Assembly (NCBI GenBank): GCA_003586115.2
Contig: QVOM02000119.1
Span: 48,075,428-48,139,427, forward strand
Direction: 5' to 3'
Length of the DNA stretch: 64,000 nucleotides
Source of the DNA: Salvator merianae
Lineage: Eukaryota; Chordata; Lepidosauria; Squamata; Teiidae
In this document: positions 24,993-37,689 of the stretch, piece by piece
Layout of the letters: every line of letters begins with the position of its first letter
Numbering within the stretch: the first letter of the stretch is position 1
Made by a program: the position numbers and the translations under genes
Notes under the pieces: generated by a model
Seen by the model: only the letters and a program-made list of their open reading frames with translations
What the model was told of the DNA's origin: nothing
The model's database searches: none

Positions 24993-26957
24993 CCGCTACT
25001 CTTAATTTTTTCACGACTCTAACTAATCACAGATCCAAGAGAATTCATTGCACTGTTTTATATACCACTGCTTTCCTCAAACCATCCTGAGTGTTTCAAT
25101 TTCGTGGAACATTTTCGCACGTAATTATGCCTGCCAGGGTTTCTCTGGCAGAACAAATGACTTTCAGTTAGCAGTGCAGTTTTGTGCTTAGATTGGGTGA
25201 ACATTGATATTATCACTATTGAATCCTTCATAGAAGCCAAACAAAACTTTTCACCAGAAAGGTGGATCATAAAGGTAAAGGGATGAAATTACTAAGAGAT
25301 TTTGCTGTGCCTCCTTCCTTTACTTTACGTCTTCAGGTGATCTGTAATGAAAAATTGTCCCAGACTGCAATCCCAAATTCAGTTCCCTGGAAGTAAACAT
25401 TACTGGATAGATAAGATTAAGACTGCATTGCCTAACAATTTCTATCATAGGCCACAGTCAGATACAAACAAATTAGTCCATTTCAGGGGAAAGATCTTGC
25501 AAGATCACATGCATTTGATAATACATTGAAAATGCTTTCCACGCTTAAGGTACAGGCTAGTCTGCATAGAAATTGTTTTCCTCTCCATCTCGTCCTTTTT
25601 CGCTCCTCCTTCCCTGTGTGTGACTGGATGCAACCTCACCCTGTTCCCCCTTCCCCGCCCCCTTAAAGGGAAAGAGGAAATCCCCAAGCTCACACTTTTG
25701 GAGAAACACCTCTGGAGGGGTTGTGCACACCCAAGGAAGTATGTTTTCCTCACCCTATTATGGGCAATGTCCACCTCAGGGGGTGTCCAGCAATTCCAAC
25801 AAAGGCACACAGATGGCGCTGCATTGCTCTTCCTGAAATGGTACTCAGGGAGTTCCTGCCAACTTGCTTTTCAGGAGAGAAGGAATGCAGTGGTGACTAC
25901 AATGTTTCTTTGTTTTCTGTCTACTTCATTTCAAACAGGCAGGGGCAAAAAAAGGGAGGGAAGGGAGGAGATATGAAACATAACTTCTATTTTTTTTGTC
26001 TTTATATGTCCCTTCTAGTACCACAATCACCCTTTTGACAGTGACTGTGGACTAAAATATGCCACTTTTTGTGAGGTGTTCTCATCTAGCTACAGCCACT
26101 GCTCAGCCATGTGTCTCTTGGCATGTTGGTACCCTAGATAGTTGGTCCAGTTCCCTATGTGGTTTATGGAAGCTGATCTTTTCCAGGCAGCAAATGGTAG
26201 GGGAGAATGAAATTAACAGAATATAATAAAAGCTATTATTACTAATATAATAATAAAAAATAGAATAATGTACTGAAAAATGTACCTTTCAGCATTTCCA
26301 CAAAAAGTAGTAAAGACAAACATTAACTATGAGCAATTCAACTTTCTATAAGCAAAGTTCTGCTCAGACAACAGCACTATACTTCTGCCTCCCCTCTGCA
26401 CTTCTTTACATATCCCAAAACCTTCTGGTGGTTTCTGTAGAAGGTCTCTCCTTGAGGCAGATTTGAAGGGGTTGAAGATTGGAGATAAAATCTATGATGC
26501 AAGCAAATACTGTATACAAACACTGCTGGATGCAACCTTATATCAATGAGCAATTGTATTAATTTCATTTTACAATCTTTATTCCTTTTTGCCTTTGAAA
26601 GTAATTATAAAAAAGTCAGCAAGATGGAGTACAGTGAGCATTTGGCCAGAACTAGGAAAATCAGGTTTGAATTAAGTCCTTTGGGAAAACATTGTCTCAG
26701 AATCCAACCTATCACATAGTATCACTATAATAAAATCATTCTAGAATTCTCAGAATAGTAATGAAGTTTTCTATTTAAACTACTGTGATTTCACAATTTC
26801 AAGGGGGAAATTGTGGCTCATTGTTACTGAATGCAAACGACAGTAAATCCAGAATTCTACAACAAAGTTCTATATAGCTTTTATTATGATTTTAATTCTT
26901 TAATTGTTTTCACCTACCAAAAGAAAGATTTGAAAATTATTAAGTGTAAAAGAACCA
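24993..26957. other. interval between the two 210-bp copies; no gene seen
   Basis: No conserved coding frame. GC-richer sequence at 25,600-25,830 has overlapping open frames on both strands without a match to a known family. The remainder is AT-rich. Confidence 0.35.
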
Positions 26958-26960
26958 GTG

Positions 26961-27170
26961 TTGTTTTCAGAGCAGAAGATACTTTTACTAAGGACGACCT
27001 GAGTGACTCATATCCTGAACTAACAGTACCTCTTTTCTTCATTAACTGATGAAAACTCCAGTTCAATAGTCAAAGTAGTTACTTGTCTGTTGCTAAAATT
27101 CTTTTCAGCGAGTAAACTAAGACCAGACAAACTGAAACTTGATTCACATCACAAAAACAGGGCCAATTAT
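26961..27170. repeat. exact 210-bp direct duplication, copy 2
   Basis: Identical to 24,780-24,989 and in the same orientation. On the + strand the start looks like a splice acceptor (TTGTTTTCAG|AG), after which an open frame of 27 residues ends at TGA 27,047-27,049. The frame resembles no protein I know. No repeat family is recognised. Confidence 0.9.
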
Positions 27171-29329
27171 TTGATAATTTTAACAAGTACACAATTTATT
27201 AAAAATTGTATTTTTTTCACTAAAGTATTTATAATTAATTTTTTTGTATGTTTACTTAGATGTAAGGTTCATTAAATCTGGTTTACTCTACAGTCTTATT
27301 CTCAGGTAAGAGTAGGCCTGCAGAAAAGAAACCAGAACGATAATTATCCTGCAGTGCCATCTACTGACCACAGTGAAGAAAAGTTTCTTTTAGAATGATT
27401 GCGCAACTAACATCTGAATACTGCATAGCAAAAGAACAAAAGTATTCTGTGTTTAAGAAAAAACTGCATTCTCTGTGAACCTCCTAATACCTACAGATGA
27501 TGAATTCTTTAACATATACTTATTTAACTACATCTCTCCTTGAACCCATTGGCAATTCAGATGCACTGATTTAATATCTGACAATATGTTCTTTTTCTAT
27601 GTTATATTGCACTTGCTCGTTCGCTTGTTCGCTCGCTCTGTGTGTGTCTGTGTCTGTGTGTAGATAATATGACCTATCACCTTTCACCTATTATATGGAG
27701 AATAAGTATTGCATTATTTTATCTCCTCTCACAAACTGCAACCCAGGCAATTTAACAATTGTCAGGTGAGATTCACATTTAACTACAATACAGTAAAATA
27801 AAAACCAAACTGGAAAAATAATTAGATTGGTCATCATCAAAAGCCTAGGAAATAATATTCTTTTTCACGAAAAAACATTTTTCTCAGCTCAGCAACCCAA
27901 GGGTGGGTGCAGCATAGCCATGAACGCAGGAAAAAAAGGACAACGTTTTCCAAATGTAAAAAACAGTAATTATTTCAGCTATAGCCAAATGTACCTTTTT
28001 GGCAGATTAATTCATTGTACAAGCCAATATTAAACAAAGTTTCCAATAGTCAATGCAGGAGTTTCATATTTAAGTTTGCAATTCCATGCTTATTTATTGT
28101 TCATTGTAAACAATATCTACTCTCATTCTTCTGAAAAAATGGGTAACTGAGAACATGAGATATATAATCAATAAAATGTTAAATATAATCAAATAAGAAA
28201 ATAGCAAAGCACAGAAAAAATTAAAATGCAGTCTTACAATAAAATTCAACCAAGATCAGATAATGGGGCACAACTAATTCCAGAAAAAGCTATTGCTGGT
28301 CTGTGTACATGATACTAACTCCCATCATTCTTTGTGATCATACAGATTAGCTAGAGCTCACAGACATGCTAGTTAAGCAATAGTTGGAAGACCATAGTTT
28401 GGCTAGTCCTACCCTAGGGCAAGCTTTTCAAAGGACTGGCATGTTAACCCAGATTATATTTGCATTTTATAGATGCCCATCACACAAAGCTACAATATGT
28501 CACAAGCTGAGACTGATATATTGAATAAGGTTCTTCAGTTAACAAAGAATGCAAAGGCAAGAAATAATTATGGCATTATATTGTAGTCTGCATTTATATT
28601 CAGCCTTTCTTCTTATAAATTGTTCAAGGCCATTAAAGTTATTCTTCTGTTCTGCATTTTATCTCTACAATAACCTCGTGCAGCAAGGCTGCCTCCAGAC
28701 ATCACTTATCTATTCCACAATTTATCAATTTACTGGTATAAAGCACATCTGGAATTATCACACATTGTTTAGACATTCGATCGATATTCCGTGTTTTAGC
28801 ATTTCCCTCAGCAGTAGAGTGACATCACAGCTGCAAGACTTTCTTTCCATGTGACCTAACTCTTCCATCATGCCATACAGTTGACCAACAGTATCACATA
28901 TAGTATTTCCAGGTAGTGACAGCTCATGCTGAACTCTCATTGTACTTCGCACACAGTATTCCAGACAAAACTGTTATGGAATAACAGATATTGTGCTACA
29001 ATAGTTAATTTTACTGGAATAACAATAACCTGGTAAATTGGCTCTATATGCTAGGTCTATATTGGGAGCACCATGATCACATCTGACAAATTAGGTACAA
29101 TTATGAAGTAACTACTGGTTTTTGACTGTGTCTGGATGCAGCCTAGGTTAAGCTAAAAGGCCCAACACTGCCTAGTAATCTTGCCAGACCTGAAGGGGAT
29201 CTGGATACTGGGCTCTCAGGTGCTAGTCCATCTTGAAGAAATCACATCAGAAACTAGTTAAGGCTTTAAAATTAACAATAAAATTTTTGAATTGTTCTCA
29301 GAAACAAGCAAGTTATCAGTGCAGGTAAA
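27171..29329. other. mostly unique non-coding DNA
   Basis: A low-complexity GCTCGTTC / TGTGTG patch is at 27,612-27,662. At about 28,315-28,345 the sequence ACTCCCATCATTCTTTGTG recalls the ends of old palindromic DNA transposons. No gene is seen. Confidence 0.35.
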
Positions 29330-29560
29330 ATGGCAATGGCTGGACGTTGCTGTGGCCACTGTCATGGCAATCAGGCCTGCCATCCACAGTTCAAATGCCG
29401 GTGGTCCTCTTCGGGCTGTTACCAGACTTTGAAGTGCAGATGGCAGCCACCATACCTGATCTCTTCCAGCCTGATATAGTATAGCTATGTTATTCCCATA
29501 CTATACCAGGCTGTAAAGTGCAAACCAGTCCTTATTGAGGCCCTATGTGAATCATATATG
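29330..29560. mobile_element. fold-back / MITE-like segment with hairpin
   Basis: The left part (GGCAATGGCTGGACGTTGCTG, GCCACTGTCATGGCAA) resembles the GC-rich fold-back family at 34.3 and 37.7 kb. It is followed by a hairpin at 29,468-29,516 whose arms are AGCCTGATATAGTAT and ATACTATACCAGGCT. No coding frame is present. Confidence 0.4.
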
Positions 29561-30284
29561 AAGCCCTGAGGGGACAGCTGTCAAAATGTATGTGACTCCA
29601 TGCAAACGTCATGGCTCTGATTGATCCTAAAATCACAATGGAAAGCTAGGAAATCTGCAAAATAGCTATGCTTATCCCACTCTGAACACGGCTTCACGTG
29701 CCTTCCTTCAGGCAGGAGGCTCTTGCCCAGAGTGAACCCGTAGATAGTCGCCTAATGATTTTTCATCTCACTCAAAAGTGATTACATGCACTTCTGAAAA
29801 TTTTCAGAGGTACCATAAGTAACAAACTAGAACCTATCTCTCATCTGGCTTCTCAAGAGTAGGCAGGTTTAGACAATTGGATAGGCTAAGGCAGTGACTG
29901 GGAAAGAAGTCTTTTCGTACAGCAAGTGGTACTCTGAACTGTTTTAGATGAAAGCCTAGCTCACTGCAAGGACAATTTCCCCATTCTTTGTGCAAGCTAC
30001 TACTTGTTTAAAACTGCCTACTCTCAAGGAGACAGAGGTGTTAAAAGTTCATGGTTTTTCCTCTTTTTACAAGGGACATATACAAAACTTCGTTTGATTG
30101 TAATGCCCTCCCTGGCAGCAAAAGAGAAGTATGCAAGCAGAGAGTAAGCTTCTTTGCCTTGCCACTGTAATTGTTTAAAACAACACCCAATATAATTAAA
30201 ATGGATGTGCAACTTTTACAGTTTGATGATCTGATGGGGAGGGATTGCATTTAGAAGTATGTGCAGTAATTTCAAAATAGCCTC

Positions 30285-30525
30285 AGGATTCAGCCTGTTC
30301 TTTGCTTATCTTGTCTATCTTGGAAGCTAAGCCATGTCAGGTTTTGTTGGCACTTTAAACTAGGAAATACTAGGTGCTGTCAGATAAACTGCAAGGTCTA
30401 CAGATGTCCAACCAGAAAGAAAGGGCACATCACTTCCATACTGCTGCAAAGAAAAGGTATGGATTAGTCCGAAGACTCACTAGGAGTCAAGCTTGACTCG
30501 CTGGCACCTATATAATTAAGATCAG
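30285..30525 (+). mobile_element. 5S rRNA-derived SINE (5S-Sauria type)
   Basis: TATCTTGGAAGCTAAGC and, 50 bases on, AGGAAATACTAGGTGCTGTC match the internal control region and the 3' half of vertebrate 5S rRNA (GATCTCGGAAGCTAAGC and GGGAATACCGGGTGCTGT). The right part, with ACTCACTAGGAGTCAAGCTT followed by GACTCGCTGGCAC, resembles the Bov-B-type tail used by such SINEs. Together they identify a decayed 5S-derived SINE rather than a 5S gene, since many positions of the 5S promoter have changed and the 5' third is not recognisable. SINEs of this kind are known from squamate reptiles. Confidence 0.65.
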
Positions 30526-30529
30526 GATC

Positions 30530-32100
30530 GAAAGCTCTTCCTCCTTCTCCTGCCTCCTTCAGTGTTACCTTCAGTGTTATATGTCTAAACGATGCCTGAC
30601 TTCATAATGACTGAGAAGCAAAATGATCTTTGGATCACAACACAAAGTAGAATGTAGATCCCACATACATCAGTTAGGAAAATGGTGACTTCCGTGTGAG
30701 TAGTGATGACCTTTAGAAGAAAGGGGAAAGCAGTGCAACAGCGTAATTTCAAGCTTAACATTCACCCACCTAAACTCTGCCTTGGTCTGTTGCCCACTGT
30801 GCTCTTGTCCAGGCAGATGAAAGCAAAACTTTCAAACACGCTGTTGTTCTGCCTCCCTGCCCAATCCTGACCCAGGATATTGTAGATCATTAGGAAAGAA
30901 AGTGGCAGATTGCTCTTGAATAGGTAGAACTATAGGTGTGCTAAATTAGGGCATTTCAAATATTCTGAAACAGCCAAACATCATTGGCTGCTGGGCATGC
31001 CAGCACACCTTTATCAGAATTCCGAGATTGGAGGGGAACACTTACCTGCCTTCGCTTGCTTCTCCTTTTCTATTCTAGAGCCTGTAGGGATGGGATGCAG
31101 CTCTAGCAGATGTGTTGCTGCATGGGATGATGTAATCAAAATGCACACATATTGGAGCCTCATGTCCTCTCTTGCAGGCTCTGAAACACTAGAGAATGCA
31201 TGTGAAGCTCTTCTCTCCTCACCGGAGTCCAGAAAAGTTTGCTACCACATAATAAACACCAGATGCACTGCAGCTGATGTTAGGTTGACTACTATACATA
31301 GTTCTGGAAACTACCCATCAAAAGAATATCATTGGATCACAAAAGTTACAGAAAAGGCAAAATTATGCAGGGACTTCAACGAAGCCCCATACTTTTTTAG
31401 CTTAGAAAACCGGAATCCTTTGCCTCTAACATAGATGATCAGCAGCAGCCTCATCAACCAGCAGTCTGCCTACTCGTTTTTTTAAGTATTCTAGTTTAGT
31501 AAGCATTCCTTCATCCTGTACAATGAATACAATGACTCCATTTTGCTGGAAGATACTAGAATCTAGTACTTAGCAGGACAGACATGAAAAAAATCTTTTC
31601 TTTTCTTTTTACATGATGCATAGTTCAACAAACGTCTGCCAGGACCCTTATCACTTATCTTTTTTCTGTAAATTAAGAGGTCCTAAACCTCTGTGACTTT
31701 CCTTGGTAAGGGAATTCACTGCCTGTATCTTATATACTCAACAGAACAATTTAAGACATTTGTATGCATTGCTATGATAATTGTGTGTATATATGTTTTC
31801 CAGCTTGTTTAAAAAAACAGATGATCTTATTGTTGTCCTAACATAAAGCTGAAATATTCATGCATTCATGATTCATTATTTAACTACCTACTTTGAGTTT
31901 TCAGATTAATTTTGCAAAGCAGCTGCACTACCATTCCGAATATAAATATAAATAAAATGTAACATTAAAATGTTGTAACAAAACACTAAAAACAAAAAAA
32001 CCAATATCTGGGCATTAGACATATAAAACATTTTCAAAATATTAGGTATTTACCTGTAGATAAGTTACAAAATCCGCTTGACCTAGCTGCTAAAACTGAA
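30530..32100. other. non-coding, no gene seen
   Basis: The 145-codon open frame at 30,997-31,434 resembles no family I know and has no good context for an exon. The rest is AT-rich. Confidence 0.35.
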
Positions 32101-32125
32101 CAGTGACCTTTTCACACATTCCACT

Positions 32126-32153
32126 TTAGAATGGGATAATTATCCCATTCTAA
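32126..32153. repeat. 28-bp perfect palindrome
   Basis: TTAGAATGGGATAA is followed directly by TTATCCCATTCTAA, and pairing continues with one mismatch outside (CCAC and GTGC). The right arm plus AAGGTGCAATAGACC resembles the inverted sequence at 38,574-38,603, so this is probably the end of a repeat. Confidence 0.85.
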
Positions 32154-32159
32154 GGTGCA

Positions 32160-34145
32160 ATAGACCACGCAGCGTGGATCCTGTCCCCATTGCATGGCCA
32201 GAAACCTTAGCTGAAGCTGGTCCTAGTGGGCTCTTGGAGATTTACCGGGCAACCTTGCAAGCAGCAGTGTCTCTGCCCTTGTTAAGGCGTGGAAATCTCA
32301 AGTTATGGGGGCACTGGACACTGTTGCCCCAAACAGTCTGTCAGGTTTTGTGGATCCCAGTGCACTCTCTGGTTAGAGTCCTTGTGGGTAAATTCACTCA
32401 GCTTCAGTCCAAGCTGAACTGCAATTGTACAGAGTCCACAAACGTGATGGGAGTAATGTCTTATGATTCTATCTTGGATGAGCCTGAGATGGTGGAAACT
32501 AAGGGACTGGACTGGACACTCTGCAATATGAACATGGTAAGTAGTATTTTTGATCCTTTTATACTTTGGCTAGTTCAAGCTGCTGAGGACTCACTGGTGT
32601 GCTAATTACTGAAATCATCAATGGCTCTCTGAGAATCAAGAGTTGTGCCAGCAGCTTTGAATGAAGTTGCTGTCCACCCTTTCTTGAAAGGCTCTTCTCT
32701 AGATCTAACAACCTTGAGTAGCTACCGCTTAATCTTAAACCTCATTTTTGGGGGGACAATTCTTGAGGAAATTGTTCCGGTACAACTTCAAAGTGTCTAG
32801 GAGGAAACAAAGTGTCCAGATCCAATTCAGTCTATATTCAGGTCACAGCCCAGCACAGAAAACTCCTGGATTATTTTCTTGGTGATCTAGGTGAAGGAAG
32901 CACACCTCTCTTGGACCTGCCAGATCCCTCAGTACCTTTTAGTGCCATTAACCATAATATCTTTCTCATGTGCCTTCGTGGGTTGGCTATTGGAGGCACA
33001 GTTTTGCAGTGGTTCTGGTTCTCTCTATTGGGTCATTCCCAGTTGGCGCTCATGGGAGGAGAGTGATCAAGTTCATGGTTACTCTCTTATGGGATACCAC
33101 AGGGCTTGCCTATCTCCTCTTTGTTATATAACATTTATATTAAACTTCTGGGAGAACTTATCTGTAGCTCTCTATTAGATACCATCAGTATGCTGATTAT
33201 ACCTAATTTCACATCTTAACCCCAGGTCAAAATGAAGCATAGCGGAAGTTCCAATCCAGTATCTGGAAGTTGTGAGGCTCTAGATGGGTCAAAACCACAT
33301 CAGACTCAATCTCTCCAAGTCAGAGCTACTGTTTTTGAAATCCTGATCTGGCCATAATTTGATTCAAAATACGTCTCTTGATGGGATTGCACCATCCCTG
33401 AAAGAGCAGGCCTGTGATTTTGCAGTTCTACTAGTCTCACAAGTCTTACTAGTCTCACGGTTCTGCTGGAATAGAAGGTAAAAGCATTGCTCAGCTTTGA
33501 TTGGTACAGTAATTGTGGGCTTACCTTGACTAACAGGTCCTAATTAGAGCGGTTCACACTATTACATCTAAAAATTGGACATCTGGAATGTGTTCTATTT
33601 GGGGCTACTCTTGAAGACAATCCAGAAATTACAGCCAGCTCAGAATACAGGAGCTTGTGTACTTGGTAATGGTCAAAAATACATGCTGCACTGGCTTTCA
33701 GATCCAGTTCAAGGTGTTGGTATTGACCTTTAAAACCATTTTATATCCTGAAAAGTAATAAAATTAAATAAAAAACATAAAGCCCTTCAGGGCTTTCAGG
33801 AGGACTGCCTTTCCCAACCAAATAGTGCCCAATCCATAAGGAGTTTTACAACAAGGCTCTTGTAGATCCCTGGCTGACCTCTAGTAAAAGGAGCACCCCC
33901 GCCAGAAAGCTTCAGCACTGTGGAATGCATTACCATCTAAATTATAGGTGTAAACATCACTACTGCAGATTAAGAAGCAACTTAAGACCGACTTCTGTCT
34001 GGCCTACCCTTAACTTCAGTGCTACCATACGTTTATTATTGTTGTTTTGTTTTTAACTTGTATCTTGTTTTATTTCTTTTTCTTATTGACTCTTGTTAGT
34101 TGTTTTGAGACATAATGAATTAGGTGGAATACAAACATACAGATA
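32160..34145 (+). mobile_element. LINE remnant, CR1/L2-clade reverse transcriptase
   Basis: Several + strand frames in turn carry reverse-transcriptase blocks: FLKGSSLDLTTLSSYRLILN (near 32,680), GGTVLQWFWFSLLGHSQ, a G-Y-H-R-A-C-L-S-P block, and QYADYT (33,186-33,203), a mutated form of the YADD active site. Stops and frameshifts break it throughout. A LINE-type 3' tail follows to about 34,145 (LKTDFCLAYP-like, then AGGTGGAATACAAACAT). It is dead but long enough to place in the CR1/L2 clade. The 143-codon open frame at 32,174 is its 5' part. Confidence 0.75.
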
Positions 34146-34329
34146 AATTAACCCTTATTAGTATAGGTGGGGTAAAATGAAGTACACCCACCTAGAGAAA
34201 ATCCTTCCAGAAATCAGGCCAATGCCATAATTTTTTTTTTACTACAGGGATTTAAAAGCAAGTGGGATATGAACCAATTCCATCATCCACAAACTGCTTA
34301 ATTGTTTACCTGTACTGAAGTTTGCCCTC

Positions 34330-35010
34330 GATTCAATACAACATTAGAATTGGGGCCGCGCAGCCCAATTGGAGTGCCCTGATCACCCCAACTGGGGCGC
34401 CACATGGCCTGATCGCATAGGCCCGGTGTCACTACTGCAATGGGCCACATCACGCAGGTGTGATTTGACATCATGCATACACACTGCACAGCCCTCCCAG
34501 TTGCCATGGCAGCGGCCTGACGCTTGTCGGCTACTGCCACGTCGACCGGCAGGCGCGTGCCTGATCAGGCACTGGAACTCCAGATGGGGTACAGCGTGGC
34601 CCCATCCGGCATCGCAGGCCTGATAGGGGTGTTGCAGGCCGAACTGGGACATCGCGTAGGCCCAATCAGGCCCAATGGCCCCATCGCGCATGTGTGATCA
34701 CGCAAGTACAATGAGCTCATCATACGCAAGATGGCCACGGCGGTGAAGGTAAGTGAGAATGGAACCTTACCTGAAGCTCACTTTCAACTTCAGGTCAGGA
34801 TCCAGGCTGCTACTTATTTCATTAGGGGTGGTAGTGATCAGGAGTGGCTGAAGCCCACACCCAGCCACTCGGGCCTCCACCAAGTGCAGACGCACTTGGT
34901 TAGCAAGCATGCTTGCTTGATGCTTGCAAGGCCAAAGGGCAAATAGGCCTGAAGTCTCCCTTCCACCAGTGTGGTCTAAGGAAGGCCTTGGGCAGGGCCG
35001 AACTGAGGCT
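34330..35010. mobile_element. GC-rich fold-back element, copy 1
   Basis: The sequence stands out as GC-rich with CpG sites in AT-rich surroundings. It contains repeated motifs such as GCCATGGCAGCGGCCTGACG, GCACTACTGC-like and AATTGGAGTGCCCTGATC. The last is the inverted form of AGGGCACTCCAAT at 37,986-37,998, while other parts match 38,041-38,170 directly. That mixture is what a fold-back (long inverted repeat) element gives. The overlapping open frames on both strands are side effects of base composition. Confidence 0.5.
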
Positions 35011-35640
35011 CTTAGTACGCCTGCCATGCTATCTGACCTAGCACAAAAAACAAAGAAGGTTCTTACATTATGACTAATAAGAGCTCTTCATTGTTGAGTG
35101 TCGCATTACTAAACCAAAACGAAGGAATGAAATGCAACAAAGCAAGCAGATGTGTTGTATACTGGAAATACAAATCACACTTAAGAACACTCAAAAGACT
35201 TTTTCCCAGCTTCACTTTGATGTCTTCTAAATAAGTGCTCAGATTCCCTGTTTTGCCAGGAGTATAATAGGTGCCTACTTTTCCAACAGCAGCCAAATTG
35301 CTAGCGAAATTGTTGACTGATACTCTCGACAAAAGTTCACAACTAGATCAATTTGTCCTCTACACAAGCTCAGCCTTGTACTATTAAGAGTGAGCAGATA
35401 ATATTTAACAGATTTAGGCGATTCAAGCATACAATGTTTGAGACACTCTTGACTTAAAAAATACAATGTTTTTAACTCACTTTGATACTATCCATAATGT
35501 ATCTCTGCTCAGCAGGCTGAAAAGTACATATTTTCCAGTTACCAACACTCTCCCCCCCGCCACAAACAACCTATCATTTAACTCCATTTGCCTCTTCTAT
35601 ACACTTTCTTATCATGTCATTGAGTACTGATGCAGATAAT
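35011..35640. other. non-coding, no gene seen
   Basis: AT-rich sequence. No gene or repeat is recognised. Confidence 0.3.
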
Positions 35641-35745
35641 GATGATGATGTATATTTCTGTACCACTCTTCACCCTTAAGATCCCAGAGCGATTTACACA
35701 ACAAAAACAAGCAAAAATTATTACACGTATTATGCACAAAAACAC
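35641..35745 (-). mobile_element. retroposon 3'-tail fragment
   Basis: GATGATGATG, then TATATTTCTGTACCACTCTTC and AGATCCCAGAGCGATTTACA, is a reverse-oriented sauropsid retroposon tail like the one at 46,131. Confidence 0.45.
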
Positions 35746-36029
35746 AGCATGAGGTTGGGCAATCACTGGGAGCTGGTGGGGGAATCTTCCCAGCTTGGTC
35801 TTTCTCCTTTCCCTTCCAAGAAGGGGAAGGGGCCCTGGAGGACAATTGGGGGAGGGAAGGGTTACAACCTGAAACTGATGGAGAATCTTCCCAGCTTTCT
35901 CTTTCTCCTCCCTTCCCTTCAGACGAAAATAAAGATGAAAGTGTGTAGAAGAAGCTCTTTTGAGGATTAGGCCAGGAGTGAGGGGCCACCACTAGGAGCG
36001 GTAAAGCACATTAACCATTTTAGTAACTC

Positions 36030-36275
36030 CTTCAATAATGGTGTTCCATCTTTTCTGTGTTAAGATTTTATGGGACACCTACACTTAAAACTTTTAGTTG
36101 CCTGCTCTTTTCATCCAGGCTTTCCCAGTATGAATGGCTATCCTTCTACACCTAGTATTTTAATTATATATAGATATTAATGTTTTATGTTTATTGATTT
36201 TTTTCTCTTTGTGAACCACTTCAAGATTTTAGATGGAAAGCAAAACAGAAATGCCAAAAATAAAACAATTTTTAT
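36030..36275 (+). mobile_element. LINE 3'-end fragment
   Basis: CAGGCTTTCCCAGTATGAAT followed by AT-rich sequence and TGAACCACTTCAAGATTTTA is very similar to 45,497-45,780, the 3' end of the LINE remnant in USP44 intron 1. Confidence 0.6.
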
Positions 36276-37680
36276 AAAGTAAACTTATTTTTAAGGCCTA
36301 TGTATAATAATGAAACAGAAAAAGTAAAAAGGAATCTATTCATAAAAATAGTTTTTAAAAATAAATTTAGCCATCTGTATGGCTCTGTGTTAATGACTTT
36401 GCTGTTACCAACAAATACTACAAGTTTGATATTAAGTTACAATAGGATAATTCCTTTGTTTTTCAATGAGAAATCAATGGGGAAAAATGACATTTTTAAT
36501 GCTTTAGAGTCTACCTCTGGTTTATTCCTCAAGATTGTAATTAACTTTAATTTGTATCAGGCTGTGAATGTAATAGATAAAAACAATACAAGAAAAATAA
36601 ATATAAATTCACAGAACAAGCAGATTCTAGATTAGATTTCTTGTTGTTAACAATACATATGTAAAAGTAAAAAAGAAATCGCCAAGGGGTTACTGTCAAA
36701 GAAAACCCTAAGTAAAAAGTAGTAATAAAAGCACTGTGAAGATGTGTGAGGAGGACCAGTCATTAGGTAAGCTGCATTCAAATCAGCATTACAATGGGTT
36801 GTTATTGTCTTCTTTATTCTTAGACAGAACAGGCAGGAAGATATCTGAAAACTACAGCTGCAATTCAATTACAGTGAAATTTCACTAAACAACCCAAAAA
36901 TGTTTTTAAAACTTTAGAATACAATGCAGGGCAATTCTATACAATAGTAAGCCCTTTGAGCACCAGTGAGTCATTCAAATAACTACCTGGCTTTTGACTA
37001 AAAAAGCATTTTACCCTCTACTTCCATACATTGTACTACAATTATACAGTATCTAGATATTTCAAATTGTTTTCTACTTTTTAAATGTTTTAACTGGTTT
37101 TAAACTGAGGCCTTGTGGTACAGGATGAGATACAAAAGTAAATTCTTACCTGTGAGTTTCACAGCAGTCACCTTTGCCAGAAGGTTAAAGAGGAATGGAT
37201 TTTTACTGTGGAATTCTATATATCTTTACTAAATTCAACTGAGGCAGAACTTCCTGGGTAAGTGGCTAGAGACTGCACCCTTAGTGTTTTAAGGAACCAT
37301 CTACTTTGCATTTAATACAGGTATAAAATATTAAAATAGAGTATTTATGACAGTATTCAGGGCAATCCTTTTTGATTTTTTAAAATTTCCTCTTCCAATA
37401 TGCAAAGCTTCAAAAAATAATTCTAACTGTTAGCTTACTGATTAAAATTGCACTCCTTTACTTAATCAGAGTGTTAAATTATAATTCTTTATACAGTCAA
37501 TCAAAAGTTCAGTTCCAATATATTCATGGATATTTACTCCTATGTAAGCATACATGTGATTGCAGCCTTACAGTTCAATCCTTAAAGTGGTCCTGCAGCA
37601 TTAACACTGGATATATAAGTGCCACCTGCTCCATTTGCACTCTGGAGGAAGGTATCATTGTTACATAAAAGCATATGCAT
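36276..37680. other. non-coding, no gene seen
   Basis: AT-rich sequence; open frames on both strands are due to low GC and match nothing. Confidence 0.35.
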
Positions 37681-37689
37681 TTTGGGCCT

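Noticed and set aside
26961..27049. Terminal coding exon of an unknown gene in the 210-bp duplication
   Set aside because: The acceptor-like start and 27-residue frame are suggestive, but I recognise no protein and see no other exons; kept only as a duplication.
30300..30385. 5S rRNA gene
   Set aside because: Only parts of 5S match, with many changes, and a Bov-B-type tail follows directly, as in a SINE.
30997..31434. 145-codon open frame as a possible gene or exon
   Set aside because: No recognisable domain, no supporting splice or promoter context; could be chance.
34298..35027. Several open frames of 70-100 codons on both strands
   Set aside because: They lie in a GC-rich fold-back repeat; the inverted structure makes mirror-image frames and none resembles a known protein.
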